This document shows, in pieces, positions 7,354 to 16,281 of a stretch of 18,396 nt of DNA; within the stretch, counting starts at the first letter, position 1; every line of letters starts with the position of its first letter. The notes below the pieces were generated by a model that saw only the letters and a program-made list of their open reading frames with translations, was not told the DNA's origin and did not search any database. Location: positions 1-18,396 of the forward strand of contig CAZWJS010000027.1 of the NCBI GenBank assembly GCA_964634895.1, written 5' to 3'. Source of the DNA: CG-Epi1 sp964634895. GTDB taxonomy: Archaea; Thermoplasmatota; Poseidoniia; MGIII; CG-Epi1. The translations under genes and the position numbers were made by a program.

Positions 7354-9495
7354 CTAAGAAGAAGTATTGGCACAACTGCCAGTTTTGCCACTATTAGTTC
7401 CATCAGGGCAGATAGTATAGTACCATATTGCACCAGTTAAAGTCGCATTTTTCAGATTTGCACCAGTCATATTGGAATAAGAAAAATCTGAATAAGATAA
7501 ATTAGATCCTGTGAAGTTAACATTCACTAAGTTAGCAGACCAAAGGGACTTAAGATCTGAAAAATTATCAACACCCCATTTTTCAAGCAGAGATTCAGCA
7601 TATGACTGATTATCCTCATCTCCTTCAAGATAATAGCTATATTCTAAATATTGCTCATTATATAACACCGGACTATAAGAGAAACTAGAATAGGAAAGAT
7701 TAGCATTGCTCATATCACTGCCATCAAGTTGAACTCCATGAAAAATAGAATGGGTAAGATATAAACCAGAAAAATTAATACTTGGGCTGCCAGTACCAAG
7801 CGAATCTGGGTCGTAATAATATATATATTTATTCGAAAAGTCCATTCCTGGGCCAAATATCATTTTCTTACCTCCTATTTCTGCACAGTTGTAATTCTCT
7901 GGCAAAGCTAATGGGCATGAAGAAAGATCAGGAGCCATGAAATCAATGAAGTTTGCCTGAGACATATTGCTCTGCGAAAGATTGCTTCCTGGCGGTAGAT
8001 CCATAGATATTTTAGTTCCATTAAAAGAAACGTTAACCATACTGGCAGTGGCATAATTACTCCAATCCACAACCAAATTTGCATTATCCATTGTTGCATT
8101 ATCAAAGCTAATCAAGCCAAATCCTTCCACTTTAACCACGAAATTTGTATCATCCATTATTGCATTATCAAAAACTAGTTTACTGCCCCCTCTAGTACTG
8201 CCGTAAAGAGTCGTCTCGAAATTTGCGTTTGTTAGATTTGCTCCTTTAAACGAAAGGTCATAAGGCTCACAGTCTGTCTTTATTATCCTATCATAATAGC
8301 CATAATAATTCTTTGATTTGACCTCACCATCGAAATTTGCATTACTCAAATCTGTATTGTCAAAAACAGCCCCTCTAACATCCGTTTCTCTAAAAACAGC
8401 CCCTACTAAAATCGAATTAGAAAAGTCAACGCATGCCAGATTAGTTTCTCTAAAATCTGCACCAGTCAAATCTCGATTTGATAAGTCACAACCCTGCAAC
8501 TTCATTCTTAAAAAATCTGCATTAACTAGATTAACGTATGGACCAACAATTTCATCATTACAATCTTCAGTGAGATCTATAGTTCGGGGGTCACTTGGCT
8601 GGCTGATATACCACATGGGTGCTAATATTAATGAAAAAACGACAACTAAAACCACCATCCTTGTTTTGAATTTTATCCAGTTAAGAACCTTATTTTTTTC
8701 TATTTCTAAAGGTTCCTGAGATGGCCCTTGCGCTCTGAGACCTAGAGCTAGCATACACACCAGTAAAATGAAAGAAATAGAATAAAATAGAAGCCCATCA
8801 ATAAGATTGGACCCCCACGTCGCCGAAAGCATAAATGCCATTGTAAAAATAAGGAAAGCCGAAAGACCAAGAATTGTCTGTAATAATTTATTTCCACGCC
8901 CAACTTTGGGTGTATAATCAATAACCTCTCCTTCGGAATCATCATCAGCCGTCTTCAAAATTTTCTTTTTAAAAGATAAGCAAAACGCAAAAAGCCACAC
9001 CAACGTTGTTCCGAGAAAATAAAAAATAAGTTCATCACAATAATAAGCGTATCCATTTGGGGCTAAACACTCAACCCACTCAACCGCAGAAGTAATTGTA
9101 CTTAATGTTCCCAAGAGAGCGTACAGAAAAAGAGTAATTTGAAACATTACAGTTAAGTATGAGGATCGATTAAAAAACGAGAATTCGTATTCGTCATCAT
9201 TTTTCATTAAATAAATATATCTTGAAAAGGAAATAATCACTATTAAAAGTGAATGAATTATCAATGATGGGAAAAGAAGGTTTAAAGGAAACCAAAGGAA
9301 TAAAAGAAAACATGAGAGATAACCCCAGTAATTGATTGAAGTAAACGTCCAATAATCCTTTTTTATTTTGTCTATATCCTCTTCGGAAAGTGTGATTTTC
9401 TCTCCATCAGTATCAGGTTCTGTTACCTTCTCTTCAGAGGGTGTAATTTCCTCAGACTCGTTACTCTTTTCAGTTTCCTTTTCTTCTTGATTCAC
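7354..9495 (-). CDS. seven-helix membrane protein with extracellular pentapeptide-repeat domain
   Basis: 713 residues. An acidic cytoplasmic N-terminus (1-45) precedes about seven hydrophobic helices (near 57-75, 76-97, 113-135, 154-175, 204-225, 231-252, 277-297). From about residue 326 to 693 the sequence becomes pentapeptide repeats of the A(D/N)LXX type, e.g. CDLSNRDLTGADFRETNLAC, broken by loops; this fold is a right-handed quadrilateral beta helix. An odd helix number with an inside N-terminus places the repeats outside the cell. The C-terminus has two cysteines (about 696 and 708) that could form a disulfide. GTG start: no in-frame ATG follows the upstream stop, and a TATA box (9517-9524) sits 25 nt before it. 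The molecular role is unknown; surface scaffold or ligand binding are guesses. The gyrase-mimicking Qnr role is unlikely for a membrane protein. Confidence 0.85.
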   Translation of the reverse strand: MNQEEKETEKSNESEEITPSEEKVTEPDTDGEKITLSEEDIDKIKKDYWTFTSINYWGYLSCFLLFLWFPLNLLFPSLIIHSLLIVIISFSRYIYLMKNDDEYEFSFFNRSSYLTVMFQITLFLYALLGTLSTITSAVEWVECLAPNGYAYYCDELIFYFLGTTLVWLFAFCLSFKKKILKTADDDSEGEVIDYTPKVGRGNKLLQTILGLSAFLIFTMAFMLSATWGSNLIDGLLFYSISFILLVCMLALGLRAQGPSQEPLEIEKNKVLNWIKFKTRMVVLVVVFSLILAPMWYISQPSDPRTIDLTEDCNDEIVGPYVNLVNADFLRMKLQGCDLSNRDLTGADFRETNLACVDFSNSILVGAVFRETDVRGAVFDNTDLSNANFDGEVKSKNYYGYYDRIIKTDCEPYDLSFKGANLTNANFETTLYGSTRGGSKLVFDNAIMDDTNFVVKVEGFGLISFDNATMDNANLVVDWSNYATASMVNVSFNGTKISMDLPPGSNLSQSNMSQANFIDFMAPDLSSCPLALPENYNCAEIGGKKMIFGPGMDFSNKYIYYYDPDSLGTGSPSINFSGLYLTHSIFHGVQLDGSDMSNANLSYSSFSYSPVLYNEQYLEYSYYLEGDEDNQSYAESLLEKWGVDNFSDLKSLWSANLVNVNFTGSNLSYSDFSYSNMTGANLKNATLTGAIWYYTICPDGTNSGKTGSCANTSS

Positions 9496-9516
9496 TTTTA
9501 TCGAATGTTTACTCCA

Positions 9517-9524
9517 TTATATAT
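9517..9524 (-). promoter_or_regulatory. TATA box of the pentapeptide-repeat gene
   Basis: Read on the minus strand, ATATATAA, preceded by GAA. The centre is about 25 nt before GTG 9495, which supports that non-ATG start and a leaderless transcript. It lies in the 46-bp gap after the upstream lipoprotein gene ends, so the two minus-strand genes are probably transcribed separately. Confidence 0.65.
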
Positions 9525-9541
9525 TTCTAAATCAGAATTGC

Positions 9542-12500
9542 TTATTCATTCCAACTAAGGTAAAGTCTTACTTCCGCATCATGATAATTAACATCACCAT
9601 CATCTTGGCCGTTGGCGTGAACTTCAGAATACCCGAAGTTTTCTCCATTGATGTAATATTTTTCATTAGCATCCCCATAAACTAATCCAAAAGAGTAATA
9701 AAGATCTAATTGCACATATTCTTCATTTTTTCCATCTATATCATAGAAATCATCATCACTTCCTTCATCCCCATCATAATCCCAAGCCTGTAAGGCAGCG
9801 TAAAATACGGGTTTATTATCATCTACATCATAGGTAAAATTGTACCACACTTCACTTTCATCAGTATCTTCTATGTAATTGGTAATATGGGCTTCACTAT
9901 CCTCAATAAACATCTTGAAATAAACATCATCCCCGTCCCAGAAATCAGTGTTTTCAACATTGTAATAATAGACCGTCATTGTCAATTGGAAATTGAAAGT
10001 AGGCCAATAATCGTCAGCATCATTGTACCCATCACCATCAGTGTCCACCATAGTAGGGCTTGATCTCAAGACTAGAACTTCATTTCCATCCGTTAGCCCA
10101 TCGTTATCAGTGTCTATATCCAAAGGGTCTGTACCCATCAAGCTAATTTCGTCACCATCAGAGAGTCCATCATTATCGCTATCCATATTCAGCGGGTCGG
10201 TCAGGAAATTATTTATTTCTGCACCATCCATAAGCCCATCATAATCAGTGTCAGGATTATTTGGATCCGTATCGTATTGATTAATTTCCACTCCATCAGA
10301 TAACCCGTCTCCGTCTGTATCCGCTACAACAGGATTAGTTCCAACACGATCATTATATTCCCAAACTCCAGTCATCGTTTCTTGACCATCTATTATTCCG
10401 TCCCCATCAGTATCAGCTTTATTCGGGTCAGTACCAAAATCAATTGCATAATAGGCCGTATAATTCTCTAAATTCGCAGTCAAACTTATTAGTTTTTCAA
10501 CTTCAAATTTAGCATTTAATGCATAATCCAAAGAGTACAACCTTCCATTCAAATCAGACCCAGCATAATTCCTCATTTCAAATTCGAAAACAGCAATATC
10601 CCAATTTCTCTCTAATGCAGCTAAAGCCCACTTGTAATTGTTTGGTAGCCTATCAAAAGTATATTTTTTTTGTTCAAAAATCGTGGCCATTTCATACATT
10701 AGGTACTGTGTTTCTCTTAGAACATACATAACATGCCCTCTGCCCAAAGTATCTTTGTTGAACCTATCAAAATATAGATTATGTAAATCATGGTTGTAAG
10801 TCATAGGAGATTTACACTGAGTCCAGAACCAATCTCTTTCAAATTCCCAATAACCATATTCATCTTTAGTAAATCCATCAAAGGAATGTAATAATCCAAC
10901 TATGTGTCCAATTTCGTGAATAACCGTTTGTGTTAACCCACTATGACTCATTTGAGGTCCATGAGGAATGAAAATTCCAAATGAAGTTCCATTTTCATAT
11001 GAAGAAGCTCTTCCTAAAACACCAGGTTCACCAATAGCTCCACAATCGTCTACGAGGAAAATAAAGACCGGAACTGTGAATACACCTTTAGGCCTATGGA
11101 TCAATTCATCAAGAACAGGAATCAATGCATCATCATCTATAACGGTATAAGTATCACATCCATAATAATCGTAGTACACAGTAGTATTCCCCTCAAAAGC
11201 TTCCTTAACTTTTTCTAACCCATTGTCATCAATGTCAGCTAAAATGGTATAGAATGTCCAATTTGCGTAAGGAATCATATTTTTCATAGATCTTTGAATA
11301 ATACCATCATCAATGTAATTGCCTACATTACCAAGGCCTGAATCATCAGAGGTAGTATCAATGATAAACGTATCCACTTCAAATTCAGTCTCATAAGACG
11401 ACTTGTAAATGTATGATGGAGCAAATAGATATTGTATAGATTCATCAATATATTCTGCAATTAAGCTGTAGAACTCTTGATCATCTTCTATTAGCCATAA
11501 AGGAGGATTGTTCTCAGCATTAGCTGCAACTCCTCCAGACCAAAGGAAGGAGGGTGGTGGTGTTGCCATATCTATGAAATAAAATGGATAATTTCCACCA
11601 TAAGCAACTAAATTATTGACGTGCAGAGAATCTCCACTGTCGATATCAGTGTTGTTGTGATAATAATAATAGGGCCAAAGATTAGTATCCGGATATAAGA
11701 AAAATAGGACATATCCATCAAATACATCTTCCATTCCAGGATATTTGTTGGCGTTGGTGTACAACCATTCTTCAGCTTCAAGAACATCAACTCCGTCAAT
11801 TACAACATTGCTATAATCATCCTCACCAAAGGCTTCATCAAAAACATCCTCGACATAATAATCCCCATTACTATCAATATAATCCTCAACCTTCCACTCC
11901 ATGCTTTTACTATTGTTCATGAAATCATTATAATCCATAAACATTTGTTCTGGGGCTTCAATAAGTGAAATATTAGCATGATATTCATTTCCTAGTCTCA
12001 AAGTATTTCGCATTATTTGACCTAAAGGCGTGTAATAGGTTGGCGTTCGGCTTAATATTTCTTGACTATCTTGTTCGGTCAAGTCTCCAAATCCTAGAAG
12101 TACAACATTCACTTTAAGTTCAGAATCTACAAAAAATTCCTTAGGAGCGTATGGTTCATTTACGTGCTGTGGATCCCATTCTTCATCGATTTCCATGCTT
12201 ACAGCTCCAGTGTTGCTCTCCATCCCATCAAGCAATCCATCGTTATCAGTATCTCCGTTTAGCGGATCAGTTCCAGTGCTTTGATTGGATTCCCAAGTTC
12301 CAGTGTTTGTTTCAACGCCGTCAGATAACCCATCTCCATCAGTATCGAAGTCGTATGGGTCAGTGCCGATTTCTTCCTCATAATTGCTACCTACTCCGTC
12401 TCCATCCTCATCATTCCATTCCATGGGGTCGTTAGGAAACGCGTCACCAGTTACACTGTCAGAATTGTCTCCATATCCATCCCCATCAGTGTCATTCCAT

Positions 12501-13186
12501 TGGGTTATGTCTGTTGGGAACACATCTGTATTGTCACCTACGCCATCTCTATCAGAGTCTATCCATTCTGAGGAATCATATGGGAATGGGTCTCTATTAT
12601 CACCCACACCATCTCCGTCGGAATCCTTAGTTTCAAAGGGATTTTGTGGGAAAGCATCTTCGTTATTTCCAACCCCATCCCCATCAGAGTCAAACCATTC
12701 GTTAGGATCATTAGGAAAGGCATCTTGTCCGTTATCTCCGTAACCATCTCCATCCGTATCTTTAGTTTCAAAAGGATCATATGGGAATTTGTCTTCGTTA
12801 TCTCCTACTCCATCATAATCAGAGTCATACCATTCGTTAGGATCATTAGGGAAGGTATCTTGTTCGTTATCTCCAAATCCATCTCCATCCGTATCCTTAG
12901 TTTCAAAAGGATTATTTGGAAAATCATCAGCTTTGTTTCCAATTCCGTCAAAATCCGAATCAAACCATTCATCTGGATTATCTGGAAAATCATCGGAAAA
13001 ATCACCAACGCCGTCTTGGTCTGAATCTTTCCATTCATATCTATCATTTGGAAATGCATCTACGTCATCATTGTATCCATCACCGTCTGAATCTTCATTT
13101 AATTGGTCTTGGCATCCGCTTGATGCTAAAATAGACAAAATCATGATAAAAACAACAAAAAAAGATGGAAATTGCGATTCTTTCAT
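9542..13186 (-). CDS. secreted lipoprotein metalloprotease flanked by TSP3 calcium-binding repeats
   Basis: 1214 residues. A signal peptide ends in a lipobox-like LASSGC (Cys25), so it is probably lipid-anchored outside the cell. Residues about 31-335 are acidic TSP3-type repeats (DSDGDGVGDN...DxFPxDPxEW), which bind Ca2+ and form stiff stalks. The central part (about 355-900) holds a complete metzincin zinc motif HEIGHIVGLLH (His757, Glu758, His761, His767) with a candidate Met-turn, SPMTY, at Met795, 28 residues on. A second TSP3 block of the DTDGDGLSDGxE type spans about 915-1062, and a beta-rich acidic domain with aromatic residues closes the protein (1063-1214). Expected role: Ca2+-dependent proteolysis at the cell surface, perhaps for feeding. 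The exact peptidase family is not recognised. It is divergent from the RND exporter; an 86-bp gap holds both promoters. Confidence 0.88.
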   Translation of the reverse strand: MKESQFPSFFVVFIMILSILASSGCQDQLNEDSDGDGYNDDVDAFPNDRYEWKDSDQDGVGDFSDDFPDNPDEWFDSDFDGIGNKADDFPNNPFETKDTDGDGFGDNEQDTFPNDPNEWYDSDYDGVGDNEDKFPYDPFETKDTDGDGYGDNGQDAFPNDPNEWFDSDGDGVGNNEDAFPQNPFETKDSDGDGVGDNRDPFPYDSSEWIDSDRDGVGDNTDVFPTDITQWNDTDGDGYGDNSDSVTGDAFPNDPMEWNDEDGDGVGSNYEEEIGTDPYDFDTDGDGLSDGVETNTGTWESNQSTGTDPLNGDTDNDGLLDGMESNTGAVSMEIDEEWDPQHVNEPYAPKEFFVDSELKVNVVLLGFGDLTEQDSQEILSRTPTYYTPLGQIMRNTLRLGNEYHANISLIEAPEQMFMDYNDFMNNSKSMEWKVEDYIDSNGDYYVEDVFDEAFGEDDYSNVVIDGVDVLEAEEWLYTNANKYPGMEDVFDGYVLFFLYPDTNLWPYYYYHNNTDIDSGDSLHVNNLVAYGGNYPFYFIDMATPPPSFLWSGGVAANAENNPPLWLIEDDQEFYSLIAEYIDESIQYLFAPSYIYKSSYETEFEVDTFIIDTTSDDSGLGNVGNYIDDGIIQRSMKNMIPYANWTFYTILADIDDNGLEKVKEAFEGNTTVYYDYYGCDTYTVIDDDALIPVLDELIHRPKGVFTVPVFIFLVDDCGAIGEPGVLGRASSYENGTSFGIFIPHGPQMSHSGLTQTVIHEIGHIVGLLHSFDGFTKDEYGYWEFERDWFWTQCKSPMTYNHDLHNLYFDRFNKDTLGRGHVMYVLRETQYLMYEMATIFEQKKYTFDRLPNNYKWALAALERNWDIAVFEFEMRNYAGSDLNGRLYSLDYALNAKFEVEKLISLTANLENYTAYYAIDFGTDPNKADTDGDGIIDGQETMTGVWEYNDRVGTNPVVADTDGDGLSDGVEINQYDTDPNNPDTDYDGLMDGAEINNFLTDPLNMDSDNDGLSDGDEISLMGTDPLDIDTDNDGLTDGNEVLVLRSSPTMVDTDGDGYNDADDYWPTFNFQLTMTVYYYNVENTDFWDGDDVYFKMFIEDSEAHITNYIEDTDESEVWYNFTYDVDDNKPVFYAALQAWDYDGDEGSDDDFYDIDGKNEEYVQLDLYYSFGLVYGDANEKYYINGENFGYSEVHANGQDDGDVNYHDAEVRLYLSWNE
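12563..12964 (-). repeat. three-copy 45-residue super-repeat of alternating TSP3 modules
   Basis: Residues 75-119, 120-164 and 165-208 of the lipoprotein each consist of one module ending in PFET and one ending in (N/S)EW. Period is 135 bp, and 132 bp in the last copy, which lacks one residue. The alternation shows that the two-module unit was duplicated, rather than single modules. The DNA copies are still visibly similar. Confidence 0.85.
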
Positions 13187-13205
13187 ATCACCGCATAGGT
13201 TTTTG

Positions 13206-13215
13206 CATATAATAT
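13206..13215 (-). promoter_or_regulatory. TATA box of the TSP3 metalloprotease gene
   Basis: Read on the minus strand this is ATATTATATG, centred about 25 nt before ATG 13186. It supports a leaderless transcript and the chosen start. Confidence 0.6.
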
Positions 13216-13243
13216 TTTCAGTATTATCTAATGATGCTACATC

Positions 13244-13251
13244 TTTTTATG
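13244..13251 (+). promoter_or_regulatory. TATA-like element of the RND exporter gene
   Basis: TTTTTATG, centred about 25 nt before ATG 13273 but only 16 nt before the in-frame GTG at 13264. The spacing favours the ATG. It is about 36 bp from the opposing TATA box of the metalloprotease gene. Confidence 0.5.
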
Positions 13252-13272
13252 TCCTATTTTTGAGTGGCAAAT

Positions 13273-15870
13273 ATGGTTTTACAGAAAATTGGTGATTTTG
13301 TTAATAAGAAACCTTTGGAGGTAGTAGTTGGTGTAATCGTAATTACTATGCTTATGGTGGCCCAATTAGCTCTTAATCCACAGGATGGAACAGTAAGTCA
13401 GTCCAGTTTTCTTCCAGATAATGAGGTTATCAGTGCTCTAGAGGATATAGGAGATAAATTCTCTACAGAATATCCCGTTGATACCTTAGTTTATAGTAAA
13501 GACGACGATATTCTTACTTCCGATGCATTTGTTGAGATTCTGGAAATAGAGATTGCATTAATCAAAAATGAATTAATCGCCAATAATTCCATGAATCCCT
13601 CAAATCCAAGTACGGATATAGCTGCCATTCCCAATTATCTGGCACCTTTCGTTGGAGGAGATGCTTCAGATCTGGAGCAATTGAAGGAAATCTATGCTAA
13701 CACTACAGATCAGGAGATAAAGGACGCATTCGCCGCTGCAAAACAGAATCCTATGTTAGCTGGCGCCGTCATAAATATTCTTGGAGAGTATGATGGGAAT
13801 AATACTGCTAAAGCGACTAAGATAACGTACAAATTCGATAATAGTCAGAGAGAAGGAGAGGATACTGGCGCAGCTTTCGACCGGATGGTCAGCGTTGAAC
13901 TCGAAATGAATGAGGTTGTCAAGGGAATGAAATTTGAAAGTGTGGAGGCCTACGCACTGGGCCAGGCAGTTCTGGATAATGAGATTAACGAAGCATCAAA
14001 CGATAACACGGACCAACTTTTCATGTTGGTAATCGTTCTGGTAATTGGAGTGCTTTTGGCCACATTCCGTTCACCAGTGGATGTTGGTTTGACAATGTTT
14101 GCCTTAATGATGGCTATCATATGGTCTAATGGATTTGCAAGTTTACTTCAATTCGAACCCAGTTTCTTCGCAGTGATTGTGCCAATTTTGTTGGTTGGTT
14201 TGGGCGTAGATTATGGCATCCATCTTGTAATGAGATACAGGGAAGAATTAGTTGAGGACTGGGACATCAATAAAGCCAGTTCTTCATCGATTGTGTTTGT
14301 AGGTTCAGCACTATTGTTGGCAACTACAACTACAATGGTGGGGTTCCTTTCAAATGTAACTTCAGATATAACGCCCATAAGGGAATTTGGCATTCAAGTG
14401 GCAATCGGTGTCCTTTCAGCATTCCTGATATTTGTTACATTTATTCCAGCATGCCGGATACTGATTGATAGGCGTTATGAATCCAAAGGCCAGAAACTTC
14501 TATCCGATACCAATGAGAAGATAACTAAAGGACGGAAAGAAGAAGGCGAACAGACTGGTTTTCTGGATCCTTTCATGACTATGGGAGCAACTGTTGCCTT
14601 AGAGCACCCACATCGAGTATTGGCGGTTGTGGTTGCTATTACTCTAATTACAGGATATGGCGCCATGGGAATCTCCACAGAGTTCGATTTCAATGATTTT
14701 CTTCCTGAAGAAATAGCAATAACAAAACATTTCCATTATTTACAAGATGAGTTCAGTACTTCAAATGAATTTTCATTTATCTACATAAGTGGTAGCGTAG
14801 CTACGTTCGATGTTTTCAATCAGATAAATAACACACAAACACAACTATCAGATGGAGAAGAATGGGTAAATCCAGACCAATCAATGATGTATTCTCCTTT
14901 GAATGGGATGAGAGACTTGGCTTCGAATAATTCAGACATAAATCCTTTTGATTTCTACAATTCAACTTTTGAAGATCTATTCAACTCACATGATTCTGAC
15001 GGCGACTTGATACCAGATTCCGATGAGGGAGTTCGTGAGCTCTTAGACTGGATAATGATAGGCGATGGAACTCAAGTTCCTAATATGGTCTCGAATTTTG
15101 TCTATTACGACGAAGAACTGGATGACTACACAGTGGCCTATATCTTGGTAAACACCAAATCAAAGAATGCATATTTCTCAGAAGTTGTAAGTGAACTAGA
15201 GAAAGATTCGAAGAGTCTGGAATCCTTGGAGACCGAGGGTAAGGTTGATTCAGTAGTAGTTACAGGGGCTCCTGCAATAATCGATGTGGTAGTCAATACC
15301 ATCAATGAGACTATGATGGGGTCCATTATCTACACTATAATTCTGTCTTTCATTCTTCTTACAGTGATCTTTGGATATACAGACAAACAGCCTTGGTTGG
15401 GCCCACTTACGATGATGCCAGTCTTGCTGGTTCTGGTCTGGATTCTAGGGACAATGGTGGCTATTGGATATGCTCTCAATGTATTCACAATTCTAATTGG
15501 GGCCTTGACGGTAGGGTTGGGAGTTACTTATGCGATTCATATTTCTCATAGATTTATAGAAGAGATGGAACATCATCATTCATTGGAGAAGGCAGTGAAT
15601 AATACCGTCAAGAATACAGGGTCGGCACTATTTGGAGCGGCTATGACCACGGTTTTGGGATTCGGAGTCTTATTCTTTGCGATATTACCTCCAATGAAAC
15701 AATTTGGAACAATGACGGCTTTGACGATTTTCTATTCTTTCTTGTCTTCAGTATGGGTCTTGCCGAGTATCTTGGTGCTTTGGGCCAGATACGTCGGTCT
15801 TGGAAAGGCAAGTGATGAACAACCCGAACAGGATGATGTCGAAGAAAATGAATCCGATGAAGAAGAATAA
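13273..15870 (+). CDS. RND superfamily (MMPL/HAE3-like) exporter
   Basis: 865 residues with the duplicated RND layout: TM1 (about 15-34), ectodomain 1 (36-248), TM2-6 (250-400), a cytoplasmic linker, TM7 (449-466), ectodomain 2 (468-680), TM8-12 (681-835), and an acidic tail. Related archaeal and bacterial proteins move lipids, hopanoid- or sterol-like molecules or hydrophobic drugs out of the cell using the ion gradient. The TM4 motif GLGVDYGIH keeps the acidic residue, Asp313; the equivalent TM10 motif GLGVTYAIH has Thr752 instead, so only one half seems able to relay protons. Ectodomain 2 contains a calcium-loop-like DSDGDLIPDSDEG (574-586). ATG 13273 is chosen over GTG 13264 by TATA spacing. 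The stop overlaps the start of the next gene, so they are likely co-transcribed. The substrate is unknown. Confidence 0.88.
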   Translation: MVLQKIGDFVNKKPLEVVVGVIVITMLMVAQLALNPQDGTVSQSSFLPDNEVISALEDIGDKFSTEYPVDTLVYSKDDDILTSDAFVEILEIEIALIKNELIANNSMNPSNPSTDIAAIPNYLAPFVGGDASDLEQLKEIYANTTDQEIKDAFAAAKQNPMLAGAVINILGEYDGNNTAKATKITYKFDNSQREGEDTGAAFDRMVSVELEMNEVVKGMKFESVEAYALGQAVLDNEINEASNDNTDQLFMLVIVLVIGVLLATFRSPVDVGLTMFALMMAIIWSNGFASLLQFEPSFFAVIVPILLVGLGVDYGIHLVMRYREELVEDWDINKASSSSIVFVGSALLLATTTTMVGFLSNVTSDITPIREFGIQVAIGVLSAFLIFVTFIPACRILIDRRYESKGQKLLSDTNEKITKGRKEEGEQTGFLDPFMTMGATVALEHPHRVLAVVVAITLITGYGAMGISTEFDFNDFLPEEIAITKHFHYLQDEFSTSNEFSFIYISGSVATFDVFNQINNTQTQLSDGEEWVNPDQSMMYSPLNGMRDLASNNSDINPFDFYNSTFEDLFNSHDSDGDLIPDSDEGVRELLDWIMIGDGTQVPNMVSNFVYYDEELDDYTVAYILVNTKSKNAYFSEVVSELEKDSKSLESLETEGKVDSVVVTGAPAIIDVVVNTINETMMGSIIYTIILSFILLTVIFGYTDKQPWLGPLTMMPVLLVLVWILGTMVAIGYALNVFTILIGALTVGLGVTYAIHISHRFIEEMEHHHSLEKAVNNTVKNTGSALFGAAMTTVLGFGVLFFAILPPMKQFGTMTALTIFYSFLSSVWVLPSILVLWARYVGLGKASDEQPEQDDVEENESDEEE

Positions 15871-16231
15871 TTTAGGGACTGTGACTAGAAACTCCGAGGA
15901 TAAATCTGAAGAAATTGCGCCTTCCGAAAAGGATACTGATGTTGATTCAGGAGGCGAGAGTTCTATTAAAGACTCATTTAAGGGATTTTTGCAAATAATA
16001 TTGTTTTGTATAGGTATTCTCTGCATAATAGTTGGTTTCTTTTCTTGGATGATTTCTGGTTGGCGCGGCGACACCCCAATACTAGCTATTGCCTTCTTTC
16101 CTCTTTCTTTTCTTTCATTTTCTTTATGTTACTTTCTAAGAATGAACAATGAAAAACAAAAAGAAATAGATGGTGGGATTAAGTTAATACTATTGTTGTT
16201 TTGTTTTCTTATAGTACTATTTTTAATTTAA
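15848..16231 (+). CDS. three-helix small membrane protein overlapping the exporter gene
   Basis: 127 residues; no family recognised. A hydrophilic acidic N-terminus (1-45, with SEEIAPSEK) is followed by hydrophobic segments at about 48-70, 77-97 and 111-127, the last running to the C-terminus. The frame is open further upstream to an ATG at 15800, but that stretch is read out of frame from the exporter's C-terminus. ATG 15848, or ATG 15857 three codons later, gives a 23- or 14-bp overlap with the exporter stop, consistent with translational coupling. It may be an accessory subunit of the exporter, inferred only from the overlap. The SEEIxPSE motif also occurs in the acidic N-terminus of the pentapeptide-repeat protein. 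A T-rich stretch (about 16239-16255) follows and could end transcription. Confidence 0.68.
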   Translation: MNPMKKNNLGTVTRNSEDKSEEIAPSEKDTDVDSGGESSIKDSFKGFLQIILFCIGILCIIVGFFSWMISGWRGDTPILAIAFFPLSFLSFSLCYFLRMNNEKQKEIDGGIKLILLLFCFLIVLFLI

Positions 16232-16281
16232 TACTGTGGTTGTTTTGTTCTTTGGTGGGTCTACTATAGATCCTATAACAG

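Noticed and set aside
8318..8719. 133-residue plus-strand ORF rich in SxLKSAP
   Set aside because: Antisense image of the pentapeptide repeats; its periodicity follows from the real gene's coding pattern.
13264..13272. GTG start for the RND exporter
   Set aside because: It lies only about 16 nt from the TATA-like element; ATG 13273 has the expected spacing.
12384..13295. Several long plus-strand ORFs rich in Ser/Pro or Ile opposite the TSP3 region
   Set aside because: They mirror the repetitive GAT/GGA codons of the TSP3 modules on the other strand; several frames stay open at once because of the repeat, with no promoter or family features.
15800..15847. Upstream ATG for the small membrane protein after the exporter
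   Set aside because: The extra 16 residues are an out-of-frame reading of conserved exporter coding sequence; ATG 15848 or 15857 gives a normal short overlap.
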